64,000 nt of DNA from Butyricicoccus sp. Marseille-Q5471 (GTDB lineage Bacteria > Bacillota > Clostridia > Oscillospirales > Butyricicoccaceae): assembly GCF_951230135.1 (NCBI RefSeq), contig NZ_CATNVC010000003.1, positions 62,001 to 126,000 on the forward strand. The letters run 5' to 3'. Both the position numbers and the translations under genes were made by a program. This document shows, piece by piece, positions 44,787-53,847 of this stretch. Positions within the stretch are counted from its first letter, which is position 1. The number at the start of each line of letters is the position of its first letter. The notes below the pieces were generated by a model. That model was not told where the DNA came from and made no database searches. It saw only the letters and a program-made list of their open reading frames with translations.

Positions 44787-45620
44787 TTATACCATTTGAA
44801 TGAGCGAAACAACAAGGGTAATCACGCCAATCAGCGCACAGTAGACCGCGAACGGACGGAAATTGCCGCTCTTGGACACGTACTTGACCAGACGGATTGC
44901 GATCAGCCCGGCCACCGTAGCGACCAGAATGCCGACAAAATAGATGTAAAACGGAACGGCCTGCGCGGGCGGCGACTGAATCGCGTCCGCCAGCTCCAGT
45001 ATGTTCGCGCCCAGCACAACGGGCAGCGACATGATGAAGGCGAACCGCACCGCAAACTCCCGCGAGAAGCCGCGGAACAGACCGGCGCAGATGGTAGTGC
45101 CCGAGCGCGACAGTCCGGGCAGAACCGCAAAGCACTGCGCCACGCCGACGAGCAGCGCGTCCAACCAGGTGGCGTCCTTCTCGGTTTTGTGCTTTTTGGG
45201 CGCTTTTTCGGAAAGCAGCAGCAGCACCGCGGTCACGAGCAGCAGCAGACCGACGAGCAGCGGACTGGAAAACGCGCTTTCCAGCTTGGATTTGAACGGC
45301 AGCACCGCAAACATCGGCACGATGGTAATCAGCAGCATCACGATGAAGCGGCGGTAGGGATGGCCGTTTATCTTGAAGCCGTCCCGCACCCAGCCGAAGA
45401 ACTCGACGAACAGCTCCCGAATGTCCTTCCAGAACGCAACGACCACGCTCAACAGCGTGCCGAAGTGCAGCAGCACATCGAACAGCATATAATCGGCCTC
45501 AACATTGGCCGCGCCGCCGAACAGCGTCTGCGCGAGCACCAGATGGCCGGAGGACGACACGGGGAGAAACTCGGTCAGGCCCTGCACAAGGCCGAGCACG
45601 ATTGCAAGCAGCAAGCTCAT
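44787..45620 (-). CDS. uppP: Undecaprenyl-diphosphate phosphatase
   Basis: A 277-residue integral membrane protein of the BacA/UppP family. It carries the two catalytic motifs LTEFLPVSSSGHL (near residue 20) and PGLSRSGTTI (near residue 170). It recycles undecaprenyl pyrophosphate to the monophosphate carrier for wall synthesis. ATG 45620 is chosen over 45647 because GAGAGGAGAG lies just before it. ftsK follows after 15 bp. Confidence 0.93.
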   Translation of the reverse strand: MSLLLAIVLGLVQGLTEFLPVSSSGHLVLAQTLFGGAANVEADYMLFDVLLHFGTLLSVVVAFWKDIRELFVEFFGWVRDGFKINGHPYRRFIVMLLITIVPMFAVLPFKSKLESAFSSPLLVGLLLLVTAVLLLLSEKAPKKHKTEKDATWLDALLVGVAQCFAVLPGLSRSGTTICAGLFRGFSREFAVRFAFIMSLPVVLGANILELADAIQSPPAQAVPFYIYFVGILVATVAGLIAIRLVKYVSKSGNFRPFAVYCALIGVITLVVSLIQMV

Positions 45621-45718
45621 AATGACTCTCCTCTCGATTGGGAACATTTTAACATATGGTAATATTATAGCATAATCTGCCTGCGGATACCACCTGTTTT
45701 TCGGGCGGAAAAGAGGCG

Positions 45719-45754
45719 AAAAAAGGCTTCCCGTCCAGATGGGAAGCCTTTTTT
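45719..45754. terminator. Bidirectional terminator after the HAD gene
   Basis: A 14-bp perfect stem (45719-45732 with 45741-45754) with A6 and T6 ends works on both strands. It ends the minus-strand HAD gene. Confidence 0.88.
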
Positions 45755-45758
45755 CTGC

Positions 45759-46574
45759 TTATTCGGCCAGAATGCGCTCAATCGCGGCAGCCACGCCCTC
45801 CTCGGCGTTGGTTTTGGTCGTGCGGCGGCAGGCGGCCTTGACCGCGTCCGTCGCGTTGCCCATTGCAATCGGCAGGGCGACCGCGCGGAGCATCTCCAAA
45901 TCGTTCTCGCTGTCCCCGATCGCCGCGGCGCGCGACAGACCGGTGCCCAACATACGGCACAGCATGCCAAGCGCCATGCCCTTGTCCGCAATGGGCGAGA
46001 TAATCTCCAGATTGTCGCTCGCTGACGACATAACACGCACACCGGGTATCTGCGTCAGCTGCTCGCGAGCGTTGCGGAGCATGAAATTGTCCCGGCTGCG
46101 CACGAAAATCTTGTCGATTGACAGGTGCTCGTTTGCGATATGCTCGGCCACCGAGGGCACAACCTGCTTGACCGCAAGATAGCCTTCGTTCGACTTGTAT
46201 TTGCCGAATTCCAGATCGTCATAGGGCGTGATGAGCAGCGTTTCCCCCGCATAGACCATGGCGGTCATGCCGACGCGCTCAACCACCGCTGCCGCGCGCA
46301 CGGCAGGCTCCCACGGCATCGAAATGCGCATGGTGCAGTTGCCGTATTTCGCCGAGGACAGCGTCGCCCCGCCCGAGGTGACCATCAGGTCGTCCGCCCC
46401 CATTTGCAGTGCAAACTCCCGCGCTTCCCCGCAGATGCGCCCGGTCGCGACGACGACATGCAAGCCGGCTGCCCGTGCCCGCGCGACGGCTCTGCGTGTT
46501 TCATCCGATACAACATTGCCCGGCGAGAGGGCCGTTCCGTCCAAATCGAGGGCGATTAGATCGATTTCTCTCAT
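45759..46574 (-). CDS. HAD-superfamily Cof-type phosphatase
   Basis: A 271-residue Cof/YidA-type hydrolase. It has motif I DLDGT (residues 10-14, nucleophile Asp), motif II region VVATGR, a Lys in the DKG segment, and motif IV GDSENDLEML (Mg2+ binding). It probably dephosphorylates a sugar phosphate or flavin; the substrate is not predictable. ATG 46574 gives better spacing from GGAG than ATG 46577. It is transcribed divergently from the phage head cassette. Confidence 0.88.
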   Translation of the reverse strand: MREIDLIALDLDGTALSPGNVVSDETRRAVARARAAGLHVVVATGRICGEAREFALQMGADDLMVTSGGATLSSAKYGNCTMRISMPWEPAVRAAAVVERVGMTAMVYAGETLLITPYDDLEFGKYKSNEGYLAVKQVVPSVAEHIANEHLSIDKIFVRSRDNFMLRNAREQLTQIPGVRVMSSASDNLEIISPIADKGMALGMLCRMLGTGLSRAAAIGDSENDLEMLRAVALPIAMGNATDAVKAACRRTTKTNAEEGVAAAIERILAE

Positions 46575-46610
46575 CATTAACTCCTTTTTTGTGTTTTTCC
46601 TTCTGTTATT

Positions 46611-46639
46611 AGCATACCCTACCCAGCCAAAAATTGCAA
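46611..46639 (-). promoter_or_regulatory. Promoter of the HAD gene (minus strand)
   Basis: On the minus strand TTGCAA (46639-46634) and TATGCT (46616-46611) are 17 bp apart. Confidence 0.6.
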
Positions 46640-46650
46640 GAAAAAGTTAT

Positions 46651-46664
46651 CGAACATTTGTTCT
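46651..46664. promoter_or_regulatory. LexA-box-like palindrome before the phage head cassette
   Basis: CGAACATTTGTTCT fits the Firmicutes LexA consensus CGAAC-N4-GTTYC in 12 of 14 positions. Its core AACATTTGTT recurs on the minus strand at 63053-63063 in the lexA promoter. It lies 8 bp upstream of the -35 box at 46673, between two divergent promoters. Confidence 0.62.
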
Positions 46665-46672
46665 CATTTTCA

Positions 46673-46701
46673 TTGACAAATTTCGGACCTGCGGCTATTC
46701 T
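46673..46701 (+). promoter_or_regulatory. Promoter of the phage head cassette
   Basis: TTGACA (46673-46678) and TATTCT (46696-46701) have 17 bp between them. The start near 46708 leaves a short leader before the GGAGGAG site at 46741. Confidence 0.75.
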
Positions 46702-46755
46702 ATGCCTCACGGGCTGGGTAAGCAAATCCACCACCCGAAAGGAGGAGATGCCATC

Positions 46756-46968
46756 TTGCGACATACAGAAGCCGACGCGGACGCACTCGTGCGGATGCTC
46801 TACGACATCGCCGAGGATGCGGAGGCCCCTGCGGCGAGCAGGCTGTCCGCGATCAAGGAGATTCTCGACCGCACGGTCGGCAAAGGAACGCTGCTGATTC
46901 CGGACGAGAGCGCGAGCGAGCAGCCGTTTCGCGTCGAGATCGAGGTTGTGGACTCCGACTGCGACTGA
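46756..46968 (+). CDS. Small terminase-like or DNA-packaging accessory protein (70 residues)
   Basis: A TTG start at 46756 lies nine bases after GGAGGAG (46741-46747). The protein begins MRHTEADADALVRMLYD and continues with a helical segment (APAASRLSAIKEILDRTVGKG) reminiscent of the helix-turn-helix neighbourhood of small terminase-type proteins. Its position directly before terL supports that role, but it is shorter than most small terminases. An alternative ATG at 46748 is in another frame and gives no sensible product. Confidence 0.5.
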   Translation: MRHTEADADALVRMLYDIAEDAEAPAASRLSAIKEILDRTVGKGTLLIPDESASEQPFRVEIEVVDSDCD

Positions 46969-46979
46969 CCGACCGGCAA

Positions 46980-48263
46980 ATGGCCTTTGCACAGTCGGAG
47001 GCGTTTGAAACGCTGTTCGGCGGCGCGGCAGGCGGCGGCAAGAGCCACGGACAATTGGTCGATGCACTGCTGTTCGCGCTGCGCTATCCGGGTTCGCGCC
47101 AGCTGATGCTGCGCCGGACGATGCCCGAGCTGGAACGCTCGCTCGTCCCCGCGTCGCTCAGGCTTTATCCGCAGGCGGTTGCAAGCTATAAGGTGAGCGA
47201 CCACCGCTGGGAGTTTAAGAACGGTTCGGTGCTCGAATTTGGCTACTGCGATGCGGAGAGCGATGTGACCCGCTATCAAAGCGCCGAATATGACGTATTG
47301 CGCTTTGACGAGCTGACACACTTCACCGAAAGCCAGTTCACCTATCTCATCTCCCGCGTGCGCGGGGCAAACGGCTACCCCAAGCAGGTCAAAAGCACAA
47401 CAAACCCCGGCGGCGTGGGACATGCCTGGGTGAAAGCGCGGTACATCGACCCGATGCCGCCCGACACCCCGACCGAATTCGATGGCGGCGCACGGCTCTT
47501 TCTGCCCGCCAAGCTGTCCGACAATCCGTTTCTGCGCCGCGCCGACCGCGATTATGAGAAGCGGCTGCGCCTGCTGTCCCCGAACGACCGCCGTGCCCTG
47601 CTCGACGGCGTTTGGGAGCTGGACGAGGGGCGGTATTTCGGCGAATTCTCCGTGCCGCTGCACGTGGTGCCGCCACACGCCATCCCGCGGAACTGGCGGC
47701 GGTATCTGACCATTGACTACGGTCTGGACATGCTTGCCGCGCTCTGGATTGCGCAGTCGCCCGGCGGACACAGCGTGGTTTACCGCGAGCTGTATCGGCC
47801 AAATCTGATTATCTCGGAAGCCGCGGTGCAGATTCTCGCGCAGGAGGCCGAAAACGAGGTGATTTATGCCCGTCTCGCCCCGCCCGACCTGTGGAATCGG
47901 CGACAGGAAACAGGAAAAAGCGCAGTCGAGCTGTTTGCGGAGAGCGGACTTGCCTTTGAAAAGAGCGACAACAACCGCGTTTCCGGCTGGCTCGCGCTGC
48001 ATGAGCTGCTCGCGCCCCGCGCGGACGAGCAGGGCATTCTGTGCCCAAAGCTCACCATTTTCGACACCTGCCGCAACCTGATTCGCACACTGCCCGCACT
48101 GCAGCACGACAAGCGCAATCCCTCGGACGTGTCCGGCTCCCCGCATGAGCTGACCCACGCGCCCGATGCGCTGCGCGGCTATGCGGCAACCGTGCGCGAG
48201 CCGCCCGCCGAAGCGCGTCCGACCGTGTACGACGGCGAAATCGGCGCGTTTCTCGGCTACTGA
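46980..48263 (+). CDS. Phage terminase large subunit
   Basis: A 427-residue motor-nuclease. It has Walker A GGAAGGGKS (residues 14-22), Walker B VLRFDELTHF (about 102-111), the coupling motif TNPGG, and an RNase H-type nuclease starting at LTIDYGLDM (about 243) and ending with the Asp of HAPDALRG. It cuts and pumps phage DNA into procapsids. Similarity to family members seems to extend upstream of ATG 46980 (LTDRQ-type residues in frame), where no ATG, GTG or TTG exists. The true start could therefore be non-canonical or coupled to the preceding gene. No disruption is seen. Confidence 0.9.
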   Translation: MAFAQSEAFETLFGGAAGGGKSHGQLVDALLFALRYPGSRQLMLRRTMPELERSLVPASLRLYPQAVASYKVSDHRWEFKNGSVLEFGYCDAESDVTRYQSAEYDVLRFDELTHFTESQFTYLISRVRGANGYPKQVKSTTNPGGVGHAWVKARYIDPMPPDTPTEFDGGARLFLPAKLSDNPFLRRADRDYEKRLRLLSPNDRRALLDGVWELDEGRYFGEFSVPLHVVPPHAIPRNWRRYLTIDYGLDMLAALWIAQSPGGHSVVYRELYRPNLIISEAAVQILAQEAENEVIYARLAPPDLWNRRQETGKSAVELFAESGLAFEKSDNNRVSGWLALHELLAPRADEQGILCPKLTIFDTCRNLIRTLPALQHDKRNPSDVSGSPHELTHAPDALRGYAATVREPPAEARPTVYDGEIGAFLGY

Positions 48264-48280
48264 ACAAGGAGGAAAGACCA

Positions 48281-48472
48281 TTGACCATCATTTTATACTG
48301 CCTTTGTGCAGTCGCGCTCGTTGTGACGGGTGCGGTTGTCTCAGGCGGGCTGCGGCTGCCGCGCAGGCGCGAGTCCACGGCGGAAGCTGCCGCCGCTGAC
48401 GACGATCAGCTGACGCGCGACATCCGCGCCATGCTCACCTACGGCGGAGAGGAGGAGACCGATGAAATTTGA
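48281..48472 (+). CDS. Small phage-cassette membrane protein (63 residues)
   Basis: A TTG start at 48281 follows AGGAGGAAAG. The product has an N-terminal hydrophobic helix (IILYCLCAVALVVTGAVVSGG), a basic RRR patch and an acidic tail ending GGEEETDEI. It overlaps the portal gene by 11 bp, so it is translationally linked to the packaging genes. It is too short and single-pass to call a holin with confidence, and its function is unknown. Confidence 0.6.
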   Translation: MTIILYCLCAVALVVTGAVVSGGLRLPRRRESTAEAAAADDDQLTRDIRAMLTYGGEEETDEI

Positions 48473-50006
48473 CCCGTCACCCGCCGCGCTCTGGCGCAAG
48501 TACGAGCGCGGACAGGACTACAAGCGCTCGATTGGTTTGTATGATCGCGTGCGCAAGAACGAAGCCTTCTACCTCGGCCGCCAGTGGGAGGGATTACGCG
48601 TGCAGTCCCTCGATCCGCTGATTTTCAATGTGCTGCGCCGCTGCGTCAACCTGTTCGTATCCATGCTGGTGTCGGACGACGTTGCAGTGCACGCCAAACC
48701 CTTCGACACGGACGCGGAAAGCCAAAAGACCGCCCGCGTGCTCGACCGCGCCTTTGCTTCGGCAATCGAGCGGTCGGGCGTGAAAACCCTCGGCCGCAGC
48801 CTGCTGAAAAACGCCTGCGTGGACGGCGACAGCTGCTTTTACATCCACTTTGACCCGAGTCTGGAGACCGGACAGGCGGTCAAGGGCGATTTGGCGGTCG
48901 AACTGATCGACTCCACCAACATTTATTTTGGCAACACCGCGTCCGACGAGGTGCAGAAGCAGCCTTACATCATCATTGCGATGCGCCGTGACGTGGACGA
49001 GGTGCGGCGCGAGGCCCGCGCAAACGGTCTGCCGCGCGACGAGGTGAACGCCATCGTGCCCGACGCAGAAGCCGAGCGCATGACCGTTTACGAGGAGGAC
49101 GACCGCCGCGTGACCGTGCTGCTGCACATGCGCAAGGTTGAAGGCGGCGTGGCCTTCTGCAAAACCACCCGCACTGCGGCCGTCATGCGCGAAAAAACGC
49201 TGCCCTACCGCCTGTACCCGGTCACCTATCTGTCCTGGAACCGCGTGCGCAACTCGTGCCACGGCGAAAGCCCCATTACCGAAGCCATCCCCAACCAGAT
49301 CGCGATTAACAAGCTGTATTCGATGTACGTGCAGTGCATCAAGCAGGTCGCGTTCCCCAAAATCGTATACGACATGACACGCTTCCCCGGCGGTTGGTCG
49401 AACGACGTGGGCAAGGCCGTCGGCATGCGCGGCAATCCGAACGAGGCCATCGCGACCGCGTTCCGTGCGCCGGAAATCTCGACGCAGGTACTCGGTCTGC
49501 TGAACCAGATGATGAAGGACACGATGGAGCTGATGGGTGCGTCCGAAGCCGCGCTCGGCACGGTTAAGGCGGAAAACACCTCGGCGATTGTGGCGGTGCA
49601 GAATGCGACTGCCGCGCCGATGGAGCTGACCCGCATGGAGTTTTACCGCTTCACCGAGGACTGGGCGCGCATCTTCCTCGACTTGATGGGCGCACATTAC
49701 GGCGTGCGCCGTCTCGCCGTGCCGAACGAAGCGGGTGAGGAACCCGAGATGCAGGCCTTTGACTTCGGCACGCTCGCCGGACTTGATCTGCGCTTACAGG
49801 TCGACGTGGGTGCGGCAAGCTACTGGTCTGAAACCATGCAGACGGTCACGAACGATCATCTGCTCGAAAGCGGCGTAATCTCCGACCCGCTCATCTATCT
49901 GGAAAACGTGCCTGACTATCAGGTGCGCGGCAAACACGACCTGCTGCACGCCCTGCGCGTACAGCGCGACACACAAAAGGAGGAACCCGTCCATGAACCA
50001 ACCTAA
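48462..50006 (+). CDS. Phage portal protein (P22/podovirus-like)
   Basis: A 514-residue protein of portal size. Features are an N-terminal YDRVRKNEAFYLGRQW segment, the conserved RNSCHGESPITEAIPNQIAINK core (about residues 260-285), and a stem/crown helix region (STQVLGLLNQMMKDTMELMGASEAALG). Portals form the dodecameric ring at one capsid vertex through which DNA passes. The layout and neighbours (terL, coat, connector, hub) fit the P22-like group. Its 5' end overlaps the small membrane gene and its 3' end overlaps the next gene by 14 bp. Confidence 0.85.
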   Translation: MKFDPSPAALWRKYERGQDYKRSIGLYDRVRKNEAFYLGRQWEGLRVQSLDPLIFNVLRRCVNLFVSMLVSDDVAVHAKPFDTDAESQKTARVLDRAFASAIERSGVKTLGRSLLKNACVDGDSCFYIHFDPSLETGQAVKGDLAVELIDSTNIYFGNTASDEVQKQPYIIIAMRRDVDEVRREARANGLPRDEVNAIVPDAEAERMTVYEEDDRRVTVLLHMRKVEGGVAFCKTTRTAAVMREKTLPYRLYPVTYLSWNRVRNSCHGESPITEAIPNQIAINKLYSMYVQCIKQVAFPKIVYDMTRFPGGWSNDVGKAVGMRGNPNEAIATAFRAPEISTQVLGLLNQMMKDTMELMGASEAALGTVKAENTSAIVAVQNATAAPMELTRMEFYRFTEDWARIFLDLMGAHYGVRRLAVPNEAGEEPEMQAFDFGTLAGLDLRLQVDVGAASYWSETMQTVTNDHLLESGVISDPLIYLENVPDYQVRGKHDLLHALRVQRDTQKEEPVHEPT

Positions 50007-50457
50007 CGAAGCACTGCTCTTCGCCGACCCGAACGCGCAGCAGCCGCCCGAGCAGCCCGCCGAACCGACGTATCCGGTCACTGTAGACGGCGAAACGCGC
50101 GAGCTGACTCTCAATGAGCTGACCGAAGCCGCCGCGCAGGGACTTTCCAAGCAGAACGCCGTCATCCGCCGCAACCGCGCGGCAAACGGTATGCCAAACG
50201 GTCAAATTTACGCATCCTTTGTCGAGGAATATCCTGACGTGCGCCCCGAGGACATCCCCGCACAGGTCTGGGAATGGGCACAGCAGGAGGGCTCGCTCGT
50301 CTCGGCGTTCCGCAAATGGGAGCTGCTCGAGCTGCGCGACGAGCTTGCCGCCCTTGAGCAGAACACGAAAAACCGCAAGCAGGCCGTCGGGCCGGCAAGC
50401 GGCGATGGCGAGCCTGCAGGCATCGACCCCGTCACCCTGGCCCTGCTCGGGAAGTAA
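49993..50457 (+). CDS. Putative capsid scaffolding protein
   Basis: A 154-residue protein. The first 30 residues are Pro/Gln-rich, a middle part (TVDGETRELTLNELTEAAAQGLSKQNAVIRR) resembles phage scaffold or minor-head starts, and a charged helix (RKWELLELRDELAALEQNTKNR) precedes a short C-terminal tail. Between portal and coat genes a scaffolding protein is expected, and the size and helix content fit, but sequence similarity is weak. Confidence 0.55.
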   Translation: MNQPNEALLFADPNAQQPPEQPAEPTYPVTVDGETRELTLNELTEAAAQGLSKQNAVIRRNRAANGMPNGQIYASFVEEYPDVRPEDIPAQVWEWAQQEGSLVSAFRKWELLELRDELAALEQNTKNRKQAVGPASGDGEPAGIDPVTLALLGK

Positions 50458-50491
50458 TTACAATTTATAATATTTAGGAGGAATTATACAT

Positions 50492-51514
50492 ATGGCTATC
50501 AATCTTGCAAGCAAATACTCTGACCAGATTGCCGAGGTATTCACCCGCTCGTCCTTTATCAAGGGCAAAACCGCGACGACCTTCGACCTGACGGGCGTCA
50601 AGACGCTCAAGGTGTACACACCCATCACCGTCGAGGAGGTCGATTACGACCGCGACGGCGGCCTTGCCCGCTACGGTGATGTGAGCGAAATGCAGGACGT
50701 GGTGCAGGAGCTGACCATGACGCAGGACAAGGCGTTCACGCTGACCATTGACAAGGGCAACAACCTCGACCAGAACCTCGTCAAGAACGCAGCCGACATG
50801 CTGCGCTTACAGCTCAACGAAAAATCCACCCCGACCGCCGATAAATACGCCTTTTCACGCTTTGTCACGATGGCAGGCACGCTGTGCGCCAGCGAAAAGC
50901 CGACCAAGGCCAACATCATCTCCAAAATCGCGGACGCATCACAGGCACTGGACGACGCGCTTGTGCCCGATGACAACCGCTATCTCTATCTGACGAGTGA
51001 AATGTACAAGCTGGTCTGCACCTCGGACGAGTTTTCCGGCGTGGACGTGCTCGCCCGCCAGTCCATCGCCAAGGGCGTGTGCGGCGAGGTGTTCGGCATG
51101 AACGTCGTGCGCGTGCCCAAGAGCTATCTGCCCTCCAACGTGTATTTTCTGGTGGCGCACAAGGATGCGGTGCTCATGCCGTACAAAATCGCGGACGCCA
51201 AGGTGCACGAGGATCCGGTCGGTGTGTCCGGTGCGCTGATCGAAGGCCGTCACTACTATGACGCCTACGTGCTCGGCGCGAAGTGCGGCGGCGTATACGC
51301 GCTGGTCGCCACTGGCGCCGTCTCGACCGCCCCGACCATCTCGAACAGCCAGATTACGGGCAGCGGCACCATCCGCTACACGCTCGACGGCACCGACCCG
51401 CGCTACTCGGATTCCGCCAAGGAATACGTTTCCGGCACGCTCACGCCCGAAACCGGTAAGTCCATCCGCGCCTACGCGGTGCAGACGGGCAAATACCCCT
51501 CTGTCGTCGCCTGA
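50492..51514 (+). CDS. Major capsid protein with C-terminal CHB_HEX-like domain
   Basis: A 340-residue protein. Residues 1-280 are consistent with the HK97/P22-type coat fold (LASKYSDQIAEVFTRSSF at the start, then ELTMTQDKAFTLTIDKGNN and SEMYKLVCTSDEF). Residues 285-340 form a separate beta domain with GTIRYTLDGTDPRYS, the pattern of chitobiase/HexA C-terminal Ig-like domains. That domain could decorate the particle surface and bind carbohydrate. AGGAGGAA precedes the ATG. It is the only obvious coat gene in the window. Confidence 0.82.
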   Translation: MAINLASKYSDQIAEVFTRSSFIKGKTATTFDLTGVKTLKVYTPITVEEVDYDRDGGLARYGDVSEMQDVVQELTMTQDKAFTLTIDKGNNLDQNLVKNAADMLRLQLNEKSTPTADKYAFSRFVTMAGTLCASEKPTKANIISKIADASQALDDALVPDDNRYLYLTSEMYKLVCTSDEFSGVDVLARQSIAKGVCGEVFGMNVVRVPKSYLPSNVYFLVAHKDAVLMPYKIADAKVHEDPVGVSGALIEGRHYYDAYVLGAKCGGVYALVATGAVSTAPTISNSQITGSGTIRYTLDGTDPRYSDSAKEYVSGTLTPETGKSIRAYAVQTGKYPSVVA

Positions 51515-51570
51515 TTCACGCTGCCGCGCGGCCGCGTTGCCGGCCGCGCACCTTTTAAAGGAGGTATTCC

Positions 51571-51939
51571 ATGACCGGAACCGAATGCTACGCCGCCGCC
51601 CTCGCCCTGCTGAGCGAAACCCGCGACAGCGGCGCTTATTATGAAACCTTTGCCGTGCCTGCCCTAAACCAGCTGCTGGCCAACTGCCTGCGCGAAATCA
51701 ACGCGCTGCGCGAGATGGACGGACAGCCGCCCTTTGCCGTCCCGCCGCGCATGACCGGACTCACCGAGCACATCCCGGCGGACGATGCACTCGTTGCCGA
51801 GTGTTTTCCCTACGGTCTGGCCGCGCTGCTCGTCGCAGAGGATGACAAGGACAAATTCAACTGGGCGGGCAGTGAATTTTCCTCTCGCCTGCTCGCGCAC
51901 TGTCCGGCGTGCATGACGGCGGTGCAGGAGATGATTTAA
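51571..51939 (+). CDS. Head-completion/connector protein
   Basis: A 122-residue mostly helical protein (YAAALALLSETRDSGAYYETFAVP, then LNQLLANCLREINALRE) placed between coat and hub genes. Size, position and helix content fit the adaptor proteins (gp4 of P22, gp6 of HK97) that bind below the portal. Its stop overlaps the next start (TAATG). Confidence 0.6.
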   Translation: MTGTECYAAALALLSETRDSGAYYETFAVPALNQLLANCLREINALREMDGQPPFAVPPRMTGLTEHIPADDALVAECFPYGLAALLVAEDDKDKFNWAGSEFSSRLLAHCPACMTAVQEMI

Positions 51940-53759
51940 TGAAGCCCTACCAGTTTCCGCAGACCGAAGCCGTGCAGCAGACCGTCGTGCGCAGCTTCGG
52001 CGGCGCGGATTTCCGCACCCATCCGACCAAGGTGTCGCTGTCCCGCTCGCCCGATCTCAAGAACCTCATTTGCGAGCAGAACGAGTTTCTGGTCAAGCGC
52101 ACCGGCTATCAGACGCAGGCGACCTTTAGCGGACCGATTTTCGGCCTGTTCGCCCTGCCCGACGGCACCGGCACGGTCGTCCACGCGGGTGAAGCGCTGC
52201 AATGCCGCCTGTGGGACGGCACAACGACCGAGCTCTGCATCGGTATGCAGCAGGATTTTTCGCAGTCCTTCACCATGAAGGGCGCACTCTACCTGCTCGA
52301 CGGGCTGACCTACCGCGTGGTGCGCCGCAACGAAGACGACACCGCGTGGGAAGCCGTTCCCGTCAACGAAACCGCGTTCGTGCCGACCACGACCATCTCC
52401 GCTGCCCCAACCGGCGGCGGCACCAGCTACGAAGCCGTTAACCTGCTCACGCCCAAGCGCATCAACACCTTTATCGGCAACGGCTCGGCCACGCAGTTTC
52501 AGGTGGACGCCAAGGAGCTTGACGACCAGCCAGTGACCGCGACCGTGAACGGCACGGCCGCGACTGTCTCCTCGGTCAACCGCGCGACCGGCATGGTCAC
52601 GCTGTCCGCCGCGCCCGCAAACGGCAACGGCCTTGCCAATGTTGCCATCACCTTTTCCAAAACCGTCGAGGGACATCTCGCGCGCATCAACAAATGCCGC
52701 TTTGCCGGTTTGTACGGCGGCAAAAACGACACGCGCGTCTTTCTCTCGGGCAATCCGGACGAGCCTGCCTGCGACTGGCAGAGCGGGCTGTACGATCCCA
52801 CCTATTTCCCCGACACCGGCTACACCCAAATGGGCACGGATGCGTCTGCGATTATGGGTTACCTCAAGCAGTACGAAAGCCAGATGATTGTCAAAGCAGG
52901 CGGTGCACAGGAGGCGACTAGCTTTCTGCGCACCTATCTGATGGCTGACGACGGCACGGCGCTCTATCCGCTCGGACAGGGCGCACAGGGCGAGGGCGCG
53001 ATAGCCCGCCGCAGCTTCGCGACACTGAATGATTTGCCGCTCTTTCTCTCGGCGCGGGGCGTGATGGGCGCATACGGCACGGCTGTTGCCGAACAGCGCA
53101 CGCTGCGCAACGTCTCCGAGGCCGTCAGTCCCCGCCTGTCTGCCGAGCCCGATCTCCAAAACGCCTGCGCCGTCGTGCACGAGGGCAAATACTATCTCGC
53201 GGTGGGCGGTCATGTCTACATCGCGGACGGCAGTCTGAGCGAAGCCGACGGTGCACCCGCGTGGTTTTACTGGGACAATGTGCCCGCACAGTGCCTTGCC
53301 GTGCTCGACGGCCGACTGTGGTTCGGCACGCAGGACGGACGGCTGTGCCGTTTTTGCCTTGCGGACGACCAGCACGCTTACCTCGACGACGGAAAGGCAA
53401 TCGACGCTTACTGGCGTACGCCCACCCTGCCGCTCGGGCAGTGGGCGCGGTTCAAGTCCATCCGCGATGTCATTCCGACGCTCATGCCCTATTCCCGCTC
53501 GGGCGCTACCGTGCGGTACGAGAACGAAAACGGCGTGCTGCTCGCACTTTCGCGGAACATGGATTTGTTTTCCTTCGAAACGCTAGATTTTTCGCGCCTT
53601 TCCTTCCGCTGCATGCCGGGCGCAATCAGCTACCGCACCCGCTGGCGGCAGCACAGGGTGCCGCAGTTTGCCGTGCGCATCGGCAACGACCGTCCGGACG
53701 AGCCGTTTGGCCTGCTCGCGCTGACCATCCTCTGGACAACGGGAAAAATCATTCACTAG
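51939..53759 (+). CDS. DNA-stabilisation/tail-hub protein (P22 gp10-like)
   Basis: A 606-residue beta-rich protein with repeated WD/propeller-like blades (for instance LFALPDGTGTVVHAG, LWFGTQDGRLCRF), as in the P22 gp10 and T7 gp12 class that plugs the portal vertex after packaging. It ends with TRWRQHRVPQFAVRIGNDRPDE. ATG 51939 overlaps the stop of the connector gene. It is the most distal structural gene that can be assigned; no tailspike, fibre or needle gene follows. Confidence 0.65.
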   Translation: MKPYQFPQTEAVQQTVVRSFGGADFRTHPTKVSLSRSPDLKNLICEQNEFLVKRTGYQTQATFSGPIFGLFALPDGTGTVVHAGEALQCRLWDGTTTELCIGMQQDFSQSFTMKGALYLLDGLTYRVVRRNEDDTAWEAVPVNETAFVPTTTISAAPTGGGTSYEAVNLLTPKRINTFIGNGSATQFQVDAKELDDQPVTATVNGTAATVSSVNRATGMVTLSAAPANGNGLANVAITFSKTVEGHLARINKCRFAGLYGGKNDTRVFLSGNPDEPACDWQSGLYDPTYFPDTGYTQMGTDASAIMGYLKQYESQMIVKAGGAQEATSFLRTYLMADDGTALYPLGQGAQGEGAIARRSFATLNDLPLFLSARGVMGAYGTAVAEQRTLRNVSEAVSPRLSAEPDLQNACAVVHEGKYYLAVGGHVYIADGSLSEADGAPAWFYWDNVPAQCLAVLDGRLWFGTQDGRLCRFCLADDQHAYLDDGKAIDAYWRTPTLPLGQWARFKSIRDVIPTLMPYSRSGATVRYENENGVLLALSRNMDLFSFETLDFSRLSFRCMPGAISYRTRWRQHRVPQFAVRIGNDRPDEPFGLLALTILWTTGKIIH

Positions 53760-53847
53760 CAGCAGGCGATATGCCTGTTTTCTTGTAGACTTATGGCATA
53801 TTGTGCTCTGTTTATACAAAGCCACCAAAAATGAAAGGAGGATTTCT

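Noticed and set aside
46258-46755. N-terminal extension of the first phage-cassette gene over the HAD gene
   Set aside because: The extension is antisense to the HAD gene and crosses the cassette promoter. TTG 46756 behind GGAGGAG is the plausible start.
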